DNA from: Marisa cornuarietis
Taxonomy: Eukaryota; Mollusca; Gastropoda; Architaenioglossa; Ampullariidae
Reading direction: 5' to 3'
NCBI GenBank assembly: GCA_004794655.1
Contig: SMMW01000555.1
Location: 6,109,001-6,173,000, forward strand
Length of the DNA: 64,000 nt
Shown in pieces: positions 21,601-34,929 of this stretch. The first letter of the stretch is position 1; the number at the start of each line of letters is the position of its first letter. The position numbers and the translations under genes are program-made. The notes beneath the pieces are model-generated. The model was not told the origin of the DNA, ran no database searches, and saw nothing but the letters and a program-made list of their open reading frames with translations.

Positions 21601-24600
21601 TAGGCAATCTTATTGTGCAGGAGGGCCGCCATCAGAGTTCAGTTCAAGTCGTCCTTGGCGTCTTTGACGCGAACGAGAATGCATGGGGAAATGGCATTGT
21701 TGTATTCATCTTTGCCATTATTTATTTGCATTGGTTTTAAGAGAAACAAGGTAAATGCCACCAACCCTCAAACCCCACGGTGTCTTAATTTTTCTTTCTT
21801 TTTCTCCTTTTTTCATTTTGTATTAAGATGTAACTTGACAAGGCAGAGATTATAATTTTTCATTTAGGTAACAGGTGCTACCTTCAGTTGATCTCAAAAT
21901 GCCAGATATCATCTAACAAGTTATACATAAAAAATTGAGTAAAGCACTAGGCTTAGTCATTTTCATTAGTATTTTATGCTCAAAGTGCTGCTCAGTTGAG
22001 TTTCCGTTCCTTCTGTTCTCATTGCCAAAAAGATAGTCGAAACATGTAGTGGTGACATGATCTTTGCATTAGTACGTAAATGTTATTTGCAAACACATTA
22101 ATAGCTATCATGCTGTTGCCCGGACATGGAGAGCAAACTGTGCAAAAGCAAATAGTATTCCAGCAAATAGTATTCCCTGAAGCTGTATGCTTCGAGTAAT
22201 GAGCAATTCATTTCATTGGATCGTTTGTTCCTCTCTCTCTCTCCTCTGCCCATGAATATCACCAGTCGTCATTCAATTAGCAGAAACTAACGCTCTTTTC
22301 TCTTGTTCATGCAAGAGAACTCTTTTCTCCTGTCGCATGGTTAACGGACTTGTTCGTATGTAACCTGGTTCAAGGAACTTTTCTGCTGCACCCTGAGCCA
22401 CAATATTATTATGCTGCAGATCTCTTTAGTACACAAGTCTCCTGCAGCCCGCCTGATGAATTAAAGACATCTTGACCAGCCTTCTTTTCCCAACCTGTTA
22501 ACTTTGACCTCCTCTACTCACTACGTTACAATATCCCATAAAAATACACAAACGCCCTCTATATTGTCGAGGCCTCGACCCACCTCGTGTTTTACAGTCC
22601 ATGCAATGCAGTTCTCCAAATGCATAATGTACATCCCCTTTTTTTCATTGCAATTTATCTTGAAGGTTTCTAAGTAAAAATCATAGTGTACGTTGTTGAA
22701 ACTTACGTGGCTTCTGTTTGAGAAGAAATTAGAGATTGGACAGAATTAAGCATTCGTAGTTTTTTGTATCTTCTTTTACATGGCCATTGTGTGATGCAAG
22801 AGTTTTTGTGGGGAATACAATCATTCTCGAGAGAATATCCCAGGATGTGGGGTTATAAACCAGTGCGACATGGCTCATTGTCCTCTCGAGAGATTTATCA
22901 GTAGCTTTTCGGCACTTTCCTTCTGGCGGATGCAAGTGTAATCAGAGTTACTTCGAACCCTAGACACGTGTTAGAATAGACTCAAAATGGTAACAAAACT
23001 TTACCATACTTAAGAGACCAACTTTTGGGATGCTTAGCGTAGCACATTTGCACTCTGCTGTTGGAAGTCGGCGAATGTATTTCTGACCTTGTATTAAAAC
23101 TTATTGCAGTCTTATCGTTTCTTTCATCTGTTTTGCTGTAGGCGTACAATTTCTAACATCTACTCGATGCTGAAATACCATTCAGCCATCAATTTACCAC
23201 ATGAACACTGCACTGATTATTTCGAAAAACTAGGTTTGTTGTTGTTGTTTATTCGCTTCAGAAATACAGTTATACGGTCTGTTTGCAGTCTAAAAAAAAC
23301 AGTTTTGCATTCATTCGTTAGAGAAATACAGCAAGCCTGTCATCGCTAGTCTACTTTGAGAGATTCAGTGCCTTGTGAGGTGTGTGGTCAGAGTACAGAT
23401 GACTTGGCGTGAAGACGAACATTGCGAACAACAGATTCACAAGGCGCCTACAGAGCTGTGGCGGAAGTGCAGGCTTTCAAGGAAGCAATAACCGGCGTTT
23501 GTTTGCGCCGCCATCATTCGGCGCTTCATCACTTGCCACCTGACACGGCTGACAGAACTGGCTCCGAGCTACACCAGGGTCGTCGTTGTTAGGGATTTTC
23601 TTTCATGAAGTCAGACAGACACCGCGAGATATCTGCTCTCGGGTAGCAGCGCTGTATACATCCGTCATGCATGCAAGTTGCTGTGGGCTTTTTTCCCCTT
23701 CCATTACTATCTTAATTGTCTTTTAAAACGGTTACTTTCGTATGCCACTACGGATGAAATTTCACCGCTAAAAAAAGAGTATAAAAAGTTTAATGTCAGC
23801 CCTGACGCTGGCATTGCTTCTGTTCTTTTTCACAATGATGTAACAGCAGTTTTAGAAATAATAGTAGTTAATAATATGACACCAGACTCTGAGCTCTGAT
23901 ATCAAGATAAGGGTATAATAAAAATAAAGGACAAGTTTAATTTAAAGGATAGCGTACAACTAAACTTGTTAAGAAGGGAGTCGTGAGAGGTAGAAAATCT
24001 AAAATATCGACGCCAGGCAATTATTACGAAAATTGGCTATAATCACTATAGTCAGGGACACATGATCCCTTCAGCCTCCATAACTTAAAACAAGCAGCAC
24101 TAAACTATTACAGGCAGAAAGCTAAAGGAAATATTGGCGCCTCTGTCGTAATGTTGATTCCTTAATAACACAGGCTAATAACCATTGATGATAGTTGTTT
24201 GCACAGTCGAGCCCTCTTTTCACGAGGTTGCGTGCTATTTGCGGGAACACCGCTGGACATGATTTGTTGTTGGTCGAGCTTTAAAACCGCAAGATTAAGA
24301 GGCAGGTTAATGTTTCGCTCACGTGGTTTGTTTTTACATTCAGCTTCAATGCTGTTTGACCCTAGTAGCTAGACGACCGAGCAGTCTTTGAATATTCATC
24401 TGCACAAACTTTGAAGGCGGCACATAGCTCATTTGTCTATTGTAGTCTTTTCTTTCTCCAGACCCCCTGTCGAGTCGATTCAGTAAAGAGACAAGAGCTC
24501 TTTGGGTTTCTGAGTGCGTTCTCAGCTAGAGTCCATCTTGTAAGCAAACCTCCTGCTTGGCTCTGAAGGGATGCATTGCTCTTTTGTCCCAGATGTTGAT

Positions 24601-24670
24601 GCAAACTGCTACACGCATGTTAATTAAAACTGTCTGACTTTGAAAAGAGAAAAGGAGAAAAACATAGCCT
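18680..24670. other. No gene recognised
   Basis: Six kilobases with no recognisable coding sequence or RNA gene. A 15-base word (AGCAAATAGTATTCC) is duplicated in tandem at 22148-22177. A/G-rich low complexity occupies 21115-21400. Around 21435-21510 a CAGGAAGGGCGTCC word resembles short repeats of other animal genomes but cannot be assigned. The patch at 23440-23600 is more GC- and CpG-rich than its surroundings, without a recognisable frame. Confidence 0.45.
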
Positions 24671-24677
24671 CTCTCTC

Positions 24678-24679
<2 letters not shown>

Positions 24680-24740
<61 letters not shown>

Positions 24741-24761
24741 CACACACACGCACAAACACAC
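24680..24761 (+). repeat. (CA)n microsatellite, interrupted
   Basis: About 40 CA units broken by CAAACA at 24723 and by CGCACAAA near the right end. Confidence 0.96.
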
Positions 24762-24764
24762 TTT

Positions 24765-27700
24765 TATGCTATGCATTCCTCTTTCGCTCTTCCACTCTTC
24801 TTCTTCCTCTGAGGCTGAGAGGAGAGTAAAGAGTGAAAGGGGTAGAAACAGAGCGATACGTCCCCCCATTTGCTTCCTTAATTTCCATGTTGGATCGATG
24901 GTCTTAGTTTCAGATTTTATTTTCTAGCGGTGTTAAGAAGTCAGACCTTCTCATGAGGATATGCTCTTTGCTTACTTCCCTTTAATTTCGGCGTTTTATC
25001 TCCCACCAGATTTTATTGCTCCGTGGCTTTTTATGGCTAATCCCTGCTGAAAGTGCTTTCATAAATCAGCATGAGGTACCTTGTGCACGGCGTTGACTGA
25101 AACTGAATCTTGGGAACAGGAAGGTGAAGAGGAAACGATATAGGGGAGAGAGAGAGAAGAGGACCAGGGAAGTGGAGAGAAAAGAGACGAATGAGAGAGA
25201 AAGAGAGCGAGAGAGTGCAAATTGACAAAAGACAAAAAAAAAGAAGTTAAGAGATGAGTAAAACTTTAATCAGCAAGGAAAAACTCAAAGAATGGGTGAC
25301 ACAGATTATTTAGTACACGTTGCGGATTCATCATTAAATCTAGAACCAGTCCTCAAATTGAATGCATAAATTTACAGGCCAACAATATCTCATAAAATAA
25401 AGATGGCGCTGGATTTTTATATCGTGTGAAAAGACGCACCTTTCCTCAAAGATGTCCCGACGTGGAAAGTTTCACTGCATCGACAAGATGGAGTAGATAG
25501 GATGACATTTCGTGGTAGTACTTTCTCTTTTAAGTTTGTTGCAGAATAAAATAAAACTTACGATATGTGAGACATGCATTGTGTAAACGAGGCATCTCAG
25601 TTTGTTTGAAAAGGACATTTATGGGTGTTCTGTCATGCATGACGTGGAGTCCTCGATCACTTGAGGATCTTTGGTTCTTCCCGGACGATGTTTGGAGAGC
25701 AGTCAGTTTCTGTTGTAACCCTTACCGCTATTTGTGGCGTGCCTCAGAGTCACGAAGTGTGTTTGTTTTACCCTGGAACACCCCCAGACAGCTCGGCCCT
25801 CCTCTCCAAGTGGGGGTAAAGAAAGACGCCAATGCTTAATTCGATTATTCCACTCGGAGCGAATGACTTTCCTGTTTTATGGCTTAAATAAATCACAGGG
25901 GAAGCAATTTTCCCTCGTGGTACTTTACCTTATAGAGCTAAGCTACTGCGACATTCAAACAAAACTTGTGTGCCACTAGTACACGAAAAGCCTTTGTACG
26001 CCTCAGCTTCAAACTATAATTGAATTACAAGTAGAACTGGGACTTGTTTCCCTAATAGATCTGTTATTTTATGCGACGTTTCTCGACAGTCCTTTATATA
26101 TATATATATAGAGAGAAAGTATATCATAAAGAATTAAAGAATGGAGAAACGAAAGAAGGAATAGAGAAAAAGGGAAGAAAGGAAGAAAAAAGAAGGAAGG
26201 AGTGAAGGAAAGAAAGAAATTGTTTTCCGCCGTCTGCTCCATTTTTTCTTCTTTTTTATTCTTCCTTCCAGCCCTCCTTATCGTGTTCTGTCTCTGCACG
26301 GGCCTAGTCTCAGTTTATACTGTAAGAGATTTCGGTTCTCAGTCGTAATTAACGTGACTCGTAGCCTGTGAGTCTTTGGTGAACTGAGTCATGCTTTCTC
26401 GACCCTTTTCTATCCCGTCTTCTAACCCAGCCGGCTATTTTTTGCTGAGTCTCGCCATCACCATGACTGCACGTGCAGATCGAGAGGCACAGGAGACTAT
26501 AAGCCCCCACAAACATGCTCATCGTGGAGTTCCGTGGGGATATGAATTGCTCTGTCCTTGTTATATCTACCGAAAATTCAGCTGTGCTTGCATGTTAAAT
26601 AAGCAACTTGAAAACCTTTGGCATGCACTAAAGTTTAAAATTCTATATGTACTTATTTATTGTTTTTTATTGGTTGAGAGAGAGGAGAGCCCCTAGCCTA
26701 GTACCGTAGAGATAATGTAAGTGGCTCATCGTGTCTAAAGGCACATCATGCGGATGGCAAAGCCTATCTCCTTGTGGCGTCGTTACCTTCCCCTAGTCTT
26801 CTGTGAGAACAGTCCTCGAACAATGAACTTCTGCTTCATAGTCAAGAAAACTATCCACCAAATTTCAGCATACACATATACAATACTCGTATAATACATC
26901 TTTATTAGTCCACTAGGGCAATAACAGGAAGTGCTCATATACTAGCAAGTACATTCATATACATATTGACTGCAGGAAATAATTTCTCGCTCTTCCACAC
27001 TATATATATATATATACACCCAGCAACAGTAAGATACCGTTGGTGACCTTAGGCCAGCTCAAACACAATAACACTATACATACTCATATTCATACCTGGA
27101 TAGCACACTATGGCGGGCTCACTTTAGCAAATCAATACCAACCAAAACTGCACGAACCTTGCGACTGTCAAAATGCAGAGGAGTCATGCTCTCTAGTGTT
27201 CACTTCAACACCGAGTCGGCCCACCCTCAAAAGGTTCAGCCATGCAGACTTTAATGCAATTTAGCCATTTATCTTTCCCCGAAGCCTACGGCCGAGTGAT
27301 CCTGCCAGTAAAGGAGACACGCATCCAGGCGCACATCCATGATCTCATAACTCCGTTTCTTGAACGCCGCGAATTACCTAATCCTGTGGCTCCACCGTCC
27401 ATTTTGCCATCGACAGCCGATCACGAGATAGATATTAAGTGTCCTGCGGAACTCTTCTAATGCCCGGTGAACCCAGCTGAGTGCAAGTAATTTCATACAG
27501 GCCCAGTGCTGTGGCAACGCCTTTGAGGCACTTAGCCGTTTATAGTTTAAAAGTGACTTTTGAAAAGGTGTAAGAGGAGTATATGTGACCTTCATTTGGA
27601 CTGCCTCTTAAGCCAGGATTGTTTAAGTAGACGTTTACCAAGTAAAAGTCTTAAAGAATGAAAGAGTTTAGACCTTGTGTAAATTAGGCGTGAGTACACA

Positions 27701-30700
27701 TGTGACGTCACGATCTTGATCTCTGTTAGCGCAGAGAGGTGACTGTAGATGCGTACGTGAATGTAAGTGAAAATAATATCGTGCACTAAGCTCTACTCAC
27801 GTAGTAGAAAAATGATGTTCTATATATATATCTAGTCACCAAGACTTTCTCGCCAAGTGCTCTTTGTAAATAAGAGTATTTTGTGTCACTGGGAAGTCTC
27901 ACAATAACTAAGCGGTGTACATTGGTCTGGTCTGGCCACATAAATCAACAAAACACATAGTAGAAGACTATTTCTAGGTACTCTGGGGAAGAGGGAAGGT
28001 TGAAGCCGCTGTGGACAGATGAATCACTGGCTTACGAGCGGGAAGTAGTATCTGTTTACTATCACCCAAGCAGGCCTGAGTGTCGGGCGTCGTCAGCTGT
28101 CTCGTCTTTCAATGTGCTTCCCTCCCAACAACCTTTAGTCAAGAGAACAATAAATTTTATGACCGTAAAATGTTTCTGGAGCCTAACAGAAGACACGGTT
28201 TTATCTTCCTGCTTTGCTTTTGCCAAAGGAGTAAGTATTTTTTTCTGTGAGGTGCTCATTAGGGCTTCCGTGACCAGTGACAGGTCCCCTGTGAATAAGG
28301 AACTTATTCGTCACATAAAACCTGTTCAGTCAATCCTTGCCAGTGACTGCACACTTATGTCACTGCAACCAAACTGATTTCGCTAATCAGTCCCACGCCA
28401 CACTGCTAAAAAAAGGCAGGATCTCGTGTAGCCTCTCTTTCTTGTATGTCGATCGTTTATGACGATGCTCTGGCACACGCCATCAAAAGTGTGTGGAGGG
28501 CTGTCAAGGGACAGACAATGACCAGAACAGCCCTTAGCAAGACGGGGTTACACATTCACAGGGACGGAAGAAGCAAGCTACAGAGTAAGGATGCAGTAGC
28601 AATAATGATACCTTACAGAGATAGATGCAGTATTTGAATTTTACACCTGTTGACTCGTGATGGCACATGTAAATAATAAATTTTAAGGATTTTTATTTAA
28701 ACAGAAGTTCTTTCTCTAGAACGGTAAATAGTTACTGAGTTAACCAAACACAAAAAAATCAAATTAACTGCAAGTCCACCTGTTGGTTACCTAGCATCTC
28801 TCCAGTAATTCCAGAAGACTGCATAACCAACTTCTTCCATTTTAACGGAAACTGTCATTTCAGTGTGTTTAGAATTAGTCCTACGTCATGACCTGACACT
28901 TCACTAAAATTTGTTTGACACTCATAGTCAGGAATGACCGACGTGCATTATTTCACCCCGTAGACCTTCTTCTCTCTCTCTCTCCCTTTCTGCTCGCTGA
29001 GGTCGTAGAAGCAAACACCAGCTGGAGGTCATCCATTGTCTTCCTACAGCCATCGGTCTGCGCAGATCGTGTCAGCTGTCCCGCATCCGGAGTCCTTCGT
29101 AGGCCAACGCCGCTTTACTGCTGGCAGGTTATTTGAAGAAGCGAACACGCTTTCAAAATCTAAGTGCGATTTGATGTTAGTGTAGCGACAGTAGTGACTA
29201 ATTCACAGTGCCCTCTGCGTACCTCCTTGGAAAGCCCTGCAGCTATTCGATCTGCACCTTTTTTGCACGAAGATCACCTACCGTCTCTACCTCGTTACCA
29301 GAAAACCTCATGGCTTCTTTGTTTCCGTTCCAGAAGATTCAAGAATGTGTCTAACTTTTAAATTTAACTCAGTTGTGGGAAATTCTATAAACAAATGTCG
29401 GCAATTTTAATTAACATTGACAAAAGTTTCAAAGTTTCAGGATATGTTTCGTGCGTGTAGGCACGAGAGAGAGAGAGAGAGAGAAAAAAAAAGATGTGTG
29501 TGTGTGTGTGTGTGACGAATATGCGTTCATGCACATGTTCATGGGTTTGAGTACATTAAATATTTATGGATAAGCGTGGTTTGGCGAATTTTTCAGACTT
29601 ATGTTTATTGTTGACTATTTATTTTTGTTCTTAATGTAAAATGTAACACATTTTTACTGATGATTTATACCTGATTGTATCTGCAATTCAAAGTCTTGAG
29701 TTTATAATATTTAAAAACTAAATAAACATTAGCCTTTACTCGTGCTTCTATTTTCTCACAATGTTTACAAATTCTACTTTTATTAGAGATTTTGCTACTT
29801 CCGCTTGCTCTACTGTTATCCCTAATCATGATAAGTGGTTCTCAGAGTGAAAATACTGGCTGTGAGCCCCAACATGAAAGGCAATCTCATTTTCACTAAC
29901 TAAATATTTTATCGTCACTTAAAAGTCTGCAATGTTTTAACAATAATCACCCATGTGATTATCAAGCAAAGTAGCCTCCATCCTACTGAGACCAGGCAGT
30001 CGCTTTACTCACTTCCTCTCTCCTTCCTTTTAGCGTCACCTCATCTCTTCTCGTCTTTATTTTCAAATGATCTCTTTTTTTCTCCTCTAACCATTCCCTG
30101 CATTAAGAAAGTAAATGCACGAAACATTAGAATATACGCTTTGCGTTTTAAGAGTAGTTGTCGTAGTCTCAGATTTGTACAGTAAAAATTAAAATGTAAC
30201 GAAAAAATAAAATAAAAAGGCTTTTCACAGCTCTATTCAAATCTCAAATTTTGTTTTTCGTAGCATCTGATTTGAATGTGCTAAATTGCTTGCAAAAAAG
30301 CTGCCATGTTTCAAATCGTTATTTTTCATTTCTTTAATGTTCCTTTTAGAGTTACAACTACGCGCCTCGTTAATATCTCCCCGAACATCAATTCCCGTTA
30401 TCGTTACATGAAAGGATGAAAGCCCATGGAAAAAAATACTAAACAAGAATGAAAACCCGAAACCCTCACAAAAACATTAAAAAAAGAAGAAAAAGGCCAA
30501 AACAAACAAAGGAACAAAGGAGAAAAAAACTAGCAGCTTGTGTTCACACTCTCTAGCCCAGTACTCACGATGTTGGGTTCTTTAAAGAAGAAAACTCGAT
30601 GGACCTAGGATTGTTTCATGTGTGGGCGTGTCATGCGTCATGTGTCATGTGTCTCGCTTGGTTTTAAACTCCAGCTCTAACATGGATAAGCAGTGATTTG

Positions 30701-32980
30701 CCGTCCGTGCGTCGGGCAGCCAAGTGCTTTTATTTAACAAATCTTCTCTGAATATAGCACGGAAGTCCCCCCATAATTGGGGAAAAATGGTGGTGACATC
30801 GATTATCTCGCGTGCGTGGCCCCTATTTTTCTATCATTAATGCCTGTTGACAGTGGAAATGAATCATGGGTGAGCAGCTTCAGTAGTGGGAGCAGAGAAC
30901 AAGCCTCAGTTCCGCGCGGTCTGATTGCATCTCCGCTGGGAGGTTGTTCGTGCTCAGTGGGTTCCCCCTCCCTCCACTCTTTCTCTCTCACAGGCATTAC
31001 CTTGTCTTAGGTGTGCTCACTAAGTTATCTGGCTTGGACATGCCTTTAGGGGTTCTTGGCTGAAGACTGATTTTCGTAGTGTCAAGAAACCCCTGATCGC
31101 TAACCTGAGTGGGCTTGCGTGCGCAAACACACATGCACGCACACACGCTCAAATAAACACATACACAAAAGCATGATGTTGCATCTTTAAAAAATCAGAC
31201 ATATATTTATTCATACACATATAAAATATACATAGTCGCACTTACATATGTAACAGCATGCATACAGGCCCACACATGGCATTCTTACGTATTTCTTTTA
31301 TAGAAATGAATTTTTATCGAAATCTGAGGTTTAATTTGAAGGAAAGTAAAAGCGGAACTGCGAATCTTAACTTCATTGTCGAGAGCTCTGTGGCAACGTA
31401 ATTGCTTTATTAATAAAAAAGACCAAATCTGGCCGGTATCTCTCCGCTACAGCTTCTCCGTGTCTTTCACTAAGGAACTGATGTGATTTAACAGCATCCC
31501 TCCATTTCTCACTTGGAAAAAAGAAATAAATTTTTCATCTCTTTCTCGTAATCCTCTTAAGACTTTTTCTCATGCGCTTCACTGAAAAGGAAAAAAATGA
31601 TTTTATTAATTAGAGTGTTGAGTGTTGTCAAGCCTACCTGAGGACACGACTTTCTCTGCACGAAACTTAACCTCCTTTATTAGAAATCTGATCGACAATG
31701 CTAATTTTTTGTGTAAAGGGTATTGGAGGTACTGCTGTTGCCAAGGTAGGGAACCAACTGTCACTGACCAGCATTTACAGATGTAGTAGTAGCTGTATAT
31801 TACATAGAACGTTTAAACTATTAAGACGGAATCAATTTTTTGCGCATGTATACACATAGATATATGGATGAATACATACATACAGACATACATACGTATG
31901 TACATAATACTCTTGTGACAAAGCACACGTGCGAGATCATTATTGTAATAATACTAGGATCTATACACAGCGCATTTCTGCACACGAAGGAGAGCTCGAT
32001 AGGCTGTACACATTGGGAGGGTGTTAGGGAGGGACAGCAGGAAAAGAGGTCGTGTGAAAAATATGGACATGACAATCAAGGGGAATACACATACACTTCT
32101 ATTATTTTAGCTGAATGAAACAATACGCAAAACAGATCAAAAGCACCTTTTGTTATTGCCAGCTAACAGTTACCCAGTCGCCGTACCCAACCACTCAGAC
32201 ATGAAAATTCAGTTTTACAGGGACTTTTTCTAGTATTGTTTCTTTATTCAGCATCCAGCAGGAATGTTATTTGAACTTTGTGGGTAAAGTCACACAAGCT
32301 GAGTACTTTACTACCTTCGAAAGATGCTACAAATGTTTGGGGTATCGTTACAGTAGTAGTGACTGCGGAGCTTTGGTTATTACATTTGCTGTAGTTTTCG
32401 TTTAAAAAGCGAGGGAAGTATATAAGACTTTTTGAAATCTTTCGAAGTGGTAATTTAAAAATTAGCAGTCACTAAAAATACCAGAAGATGAACTAGATTA
32501 CTTCTCATATCAGAAATGTCAAAGCTTCACCAAACGAGAAACCAAATTTCTTTACCTTTACCAGCTTAATTGTTGAGAACATCATCGATCTCACTGAAAT
32601 GATAATAATTTCTGAATTTGTTAAGCCATTGTTGATTTGTCTTTCCTCCTTAATGTCTTATTTAAAAGCACTAATATGCACAAATGTTTGATTATTTTGT
32701 TGCAAAGATTTTAAAAATTATTACAAATTTATTAATTATTTAACAGAACAAATCACACAGTCATCAATCTGATCAATTCTGTCCTTGTAGCTGCTCCATT
32801 TTAGTCTCACATTGTCGCATAGTCATGAGCGTTAGTTACCATAAAATCATGACTATTGCTCCCTTAACATTTTGAATAAAACAATTAAAGATAAAGCCAA
32901 AGGTAGTTCTTTGCCCTTTCGTTTGCTGGGGACTGAAGTGCCAGCTAGTCTTGTGAGGGTGATGGCTGTATTTTCGTTCT
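24765..32980. other. No gene recognised
   Basis: Eight kilobases without a supported gene. Contents: GA-rich stretches at 25140-25250 and 26110-26225, TA runs at 26095-26110 and 27002-27016, and the (GA)n/(GT)n pair at 29464-29514. The open frames at 28000-28377 (125 codons) and 27242-27460 have no motif I know. A segment at 26740-26810 is weakly similar to the SINE body at 11750-11830 but too diverged to call. Confidence 0.45.
29464..29514 (+). repeat. (GA)10 A-run (GT)10 compound microsatellite
   Basis: GA dinucleotides at 29464-29483, an A run, and GT dinucleotides at 29495-29514. Confidence 0.93.
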
Positions 32981-32984
32981 AGCT

Positions 32985-33120
32985 TCTTTACCTTCCTGAA
33001 GTTTCTTTAAGTGGGCAGGTACCTATGGAACAGCTGGGTCAATTGGAAGATAAGCTTCATCACACTGGTACCAGTGCGCGCGAGTAGGACTTAAGGCACT
33101 CTAACTATAGCTGCTCCTTC
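32985..33120 (-). mobile_element. tRNA-derived SINE, diverged copy
   Basis: On the minus strand 33112-33085 reads AGCTATAGTTAGAGTGC, matching a tRNA-like A box. The rest runs parallel to the SINE at 11665-11945, sharing the GGTA...C and CAGCTG words and the ACCTTCC block. Only the head and first part of the body remain recognisable, and the B box has been altered (CTGGTACCAG replaces GGTTCGATACC). Confidence 0.5.
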
Positions 33121-33124
33121 AAAA

Positions 33125-34475
33125 TTCTTGGCTCCCCAGTTTGCAGCATCCATCAGCCACAGCATAGCTCTGACAATATTTGACTATTCTTATACACTCT
33201 CGCCTTTTTAATTTCAAAAACATAAAGAAGTAAAGTGTGCTTTCAAAACTATGATTTAGTGCATGATTTGCATCTCGAAAATACAAAAATATTCTACATT
33301 TTTTATATTGGCAGGTCCTAAAAAGCCTAGAATCATCGTTTGATTATGGACTGTGTGGGAAGTGTTACTATATTTAACAAGCTGATTTGAGCTTTGAAGT
33401 CCTATAAGAAATTTTACATTTATCACTTTCTTACACGATGATTGTGGTTTTTGACCCCACTTTAGTCATCGAATCTTAAAATTAGCTTAGTAGTCAAAAC
33501 CTATATCTCCATATCGAGATAAATGTTCTTGCTGAAAAAACGACGGTGTACTAGAAAGAAATAGTGTAATGAATCACTAAAGGGGACTCAAACAAAGGTG
33601 CCCCGCGAGTTATCACCCTTTCTCGTTGGTAGGGTTGTCGGCATGAAGGGCAACCATAACCGAAGACATCATTAAATATATTTGTGATTCTGACTTTGTT
33701 TAACACAGTTATTTTATTGATCTTCATGCAAAACTTTTCAGAACTTTGTTAAATCTCGAATAATGTCTCCAGTTAAGAAGATCTTTTGGCTGTAAATACT
33801 CTCAAGTTTTGTTGTGAGTGCCCACAGTTCATCCCTCGTAAAATAAGTTCCAGTAAAATTCAAGCTTGGATCCAGATGAAGAACATTGGCGGTTGTATTG
33901 TACTTTTTAACAGAACTTTTCCTTAGTGCATATTCCCAAAGGCTATACGCTTTACAAAAAAAGCGGTCCAGGAATGTTTACAATAAAAATGACTTTGCGC
34001 CTGGTCTCGATGCAACACAATACTCCCGCTACGTGGGGGTGTGGAGACCCGCTCACATCCTCCCGTTGCCCGCAGCCATCACACACGGCCAGCCGGTGGG
34101 TTTATGTGGGCGCGCATTGATTGTTCCACTCAAAGCTGGCGAGGTTTTGCTCACGGCTCGTTGACGGGATCGATGGCAGGGATAAAGTTGCAAAGGTGAT
34201 GAAAATAGACTCCCAAACACCCGTAAAACGACTGTCGGAGAGGCTATCGGGACATGGGAAAAAGTGTGCGCGTGAATTTTAAACCAAATTTGAGAGTTCC
34301 AGTCGAGCTGGGCGGCTGTTTTTGCAGCCGCTAAAGGTCCTTGATTGACTAGAAGACTTGCAGACTGATCAAACTTTTTATGTTCTCGACATGCGTGGAC
34401 TAGTTTGTTTTTTTTTATAGTTGTAAAGCATAACTTAAAAATTCAAAAAAATTTAAAAGAAGAAATTAGAGGCGA
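33125..34475. other. No gene recognised
   Basis: AT-rich to 33900, then a CpG-richer patch at 34000-34200. The plus-strand frame at 33886-34164 (92 codons) has no recognised motif. Confidence 0.45.
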
Positions 34476-34479
34476 ATTA

Positions 34480-34925
34480 CTTATGATGGCTTATAAAGCG
34501 CTTTGTAGAATGATGAAAGGAACATGGACAAAGAGTTTTTGAAGGCCCTGGCTCCAGTGCGCTTCTTGTTTGTGTCTTCCACTGCAGGGAGACAGAAGCG
34601 TGACTGGGAGCCGGAGCGCAGACCACGTGACGGCTGGTAAGGAGGAACTATCTCTTGCAAATAGTCAGGAGCAGTTTTAAACATGCAGGACTGTGCAATC
34701 GAAAGCACTTTGTGATCAATGCGCTTTTTCACTGGGAGCCAGTGAAGGCTCTGTAGGATAGGGGCCCTGTTCTCAGTGGACGATTTTGCACGGGTGACAA
34801 TCATGGCGGCTGTGTTTTGAACTCTTTAGAGTCGATCCAACTGCGTAGCAGGTATACCCAACAATGCACTATTACAGTAGTCTAATCTGGATATGATGGT
34901 AGCCACAGCAAGTGAATGAGAGGTC
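34480..34925 (-). mobile_element. CR1/L2-type LINE, RT C-terminal and 3' end
   Basis: The minus strand reads SRLDYCNSALLGIP at about 34860-34905, LDRL then a stop, RVQNTAAMIVTRAK across 34785-34830, LHWLPVKKRIDHKVL at 34710-34755, and a PPYQPSRGLRSGS segment near 34610-34650. This order is the classic end of the reverse transcriptase region of CR1/L2-type LINEs. An AAAGCGCTTTATAAGC word at 34484-34500 on the minus strand corresponds to the LINE 3' end. There is one in-frame stop, and the WNSLP region is scrambled by a frame change near 34560. The longest intact frame is 107 codons against about 900 in a complete ORF2. Confidence 0.85.
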
Positions 34926-34929
34926 AAAT

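Noticed and set aside
24526..24927. Opposite-strand Cys-Val and Thr-His frames
   Set aside because: Both are readings of the CA microsatellite.
26740..26830. Possible third copy of the 11.8 kb SINE body
   Set aside because: Only a short CTTACCTTCCC-like word and loose similarity; no tRNA-like head.
27295..27320. TGATCCTGCCAGTA word identical to the 5' start region of 18S rRNA
   Set aside because: The match is only 14 bases and sequence on both sides does not resemble rRNA.
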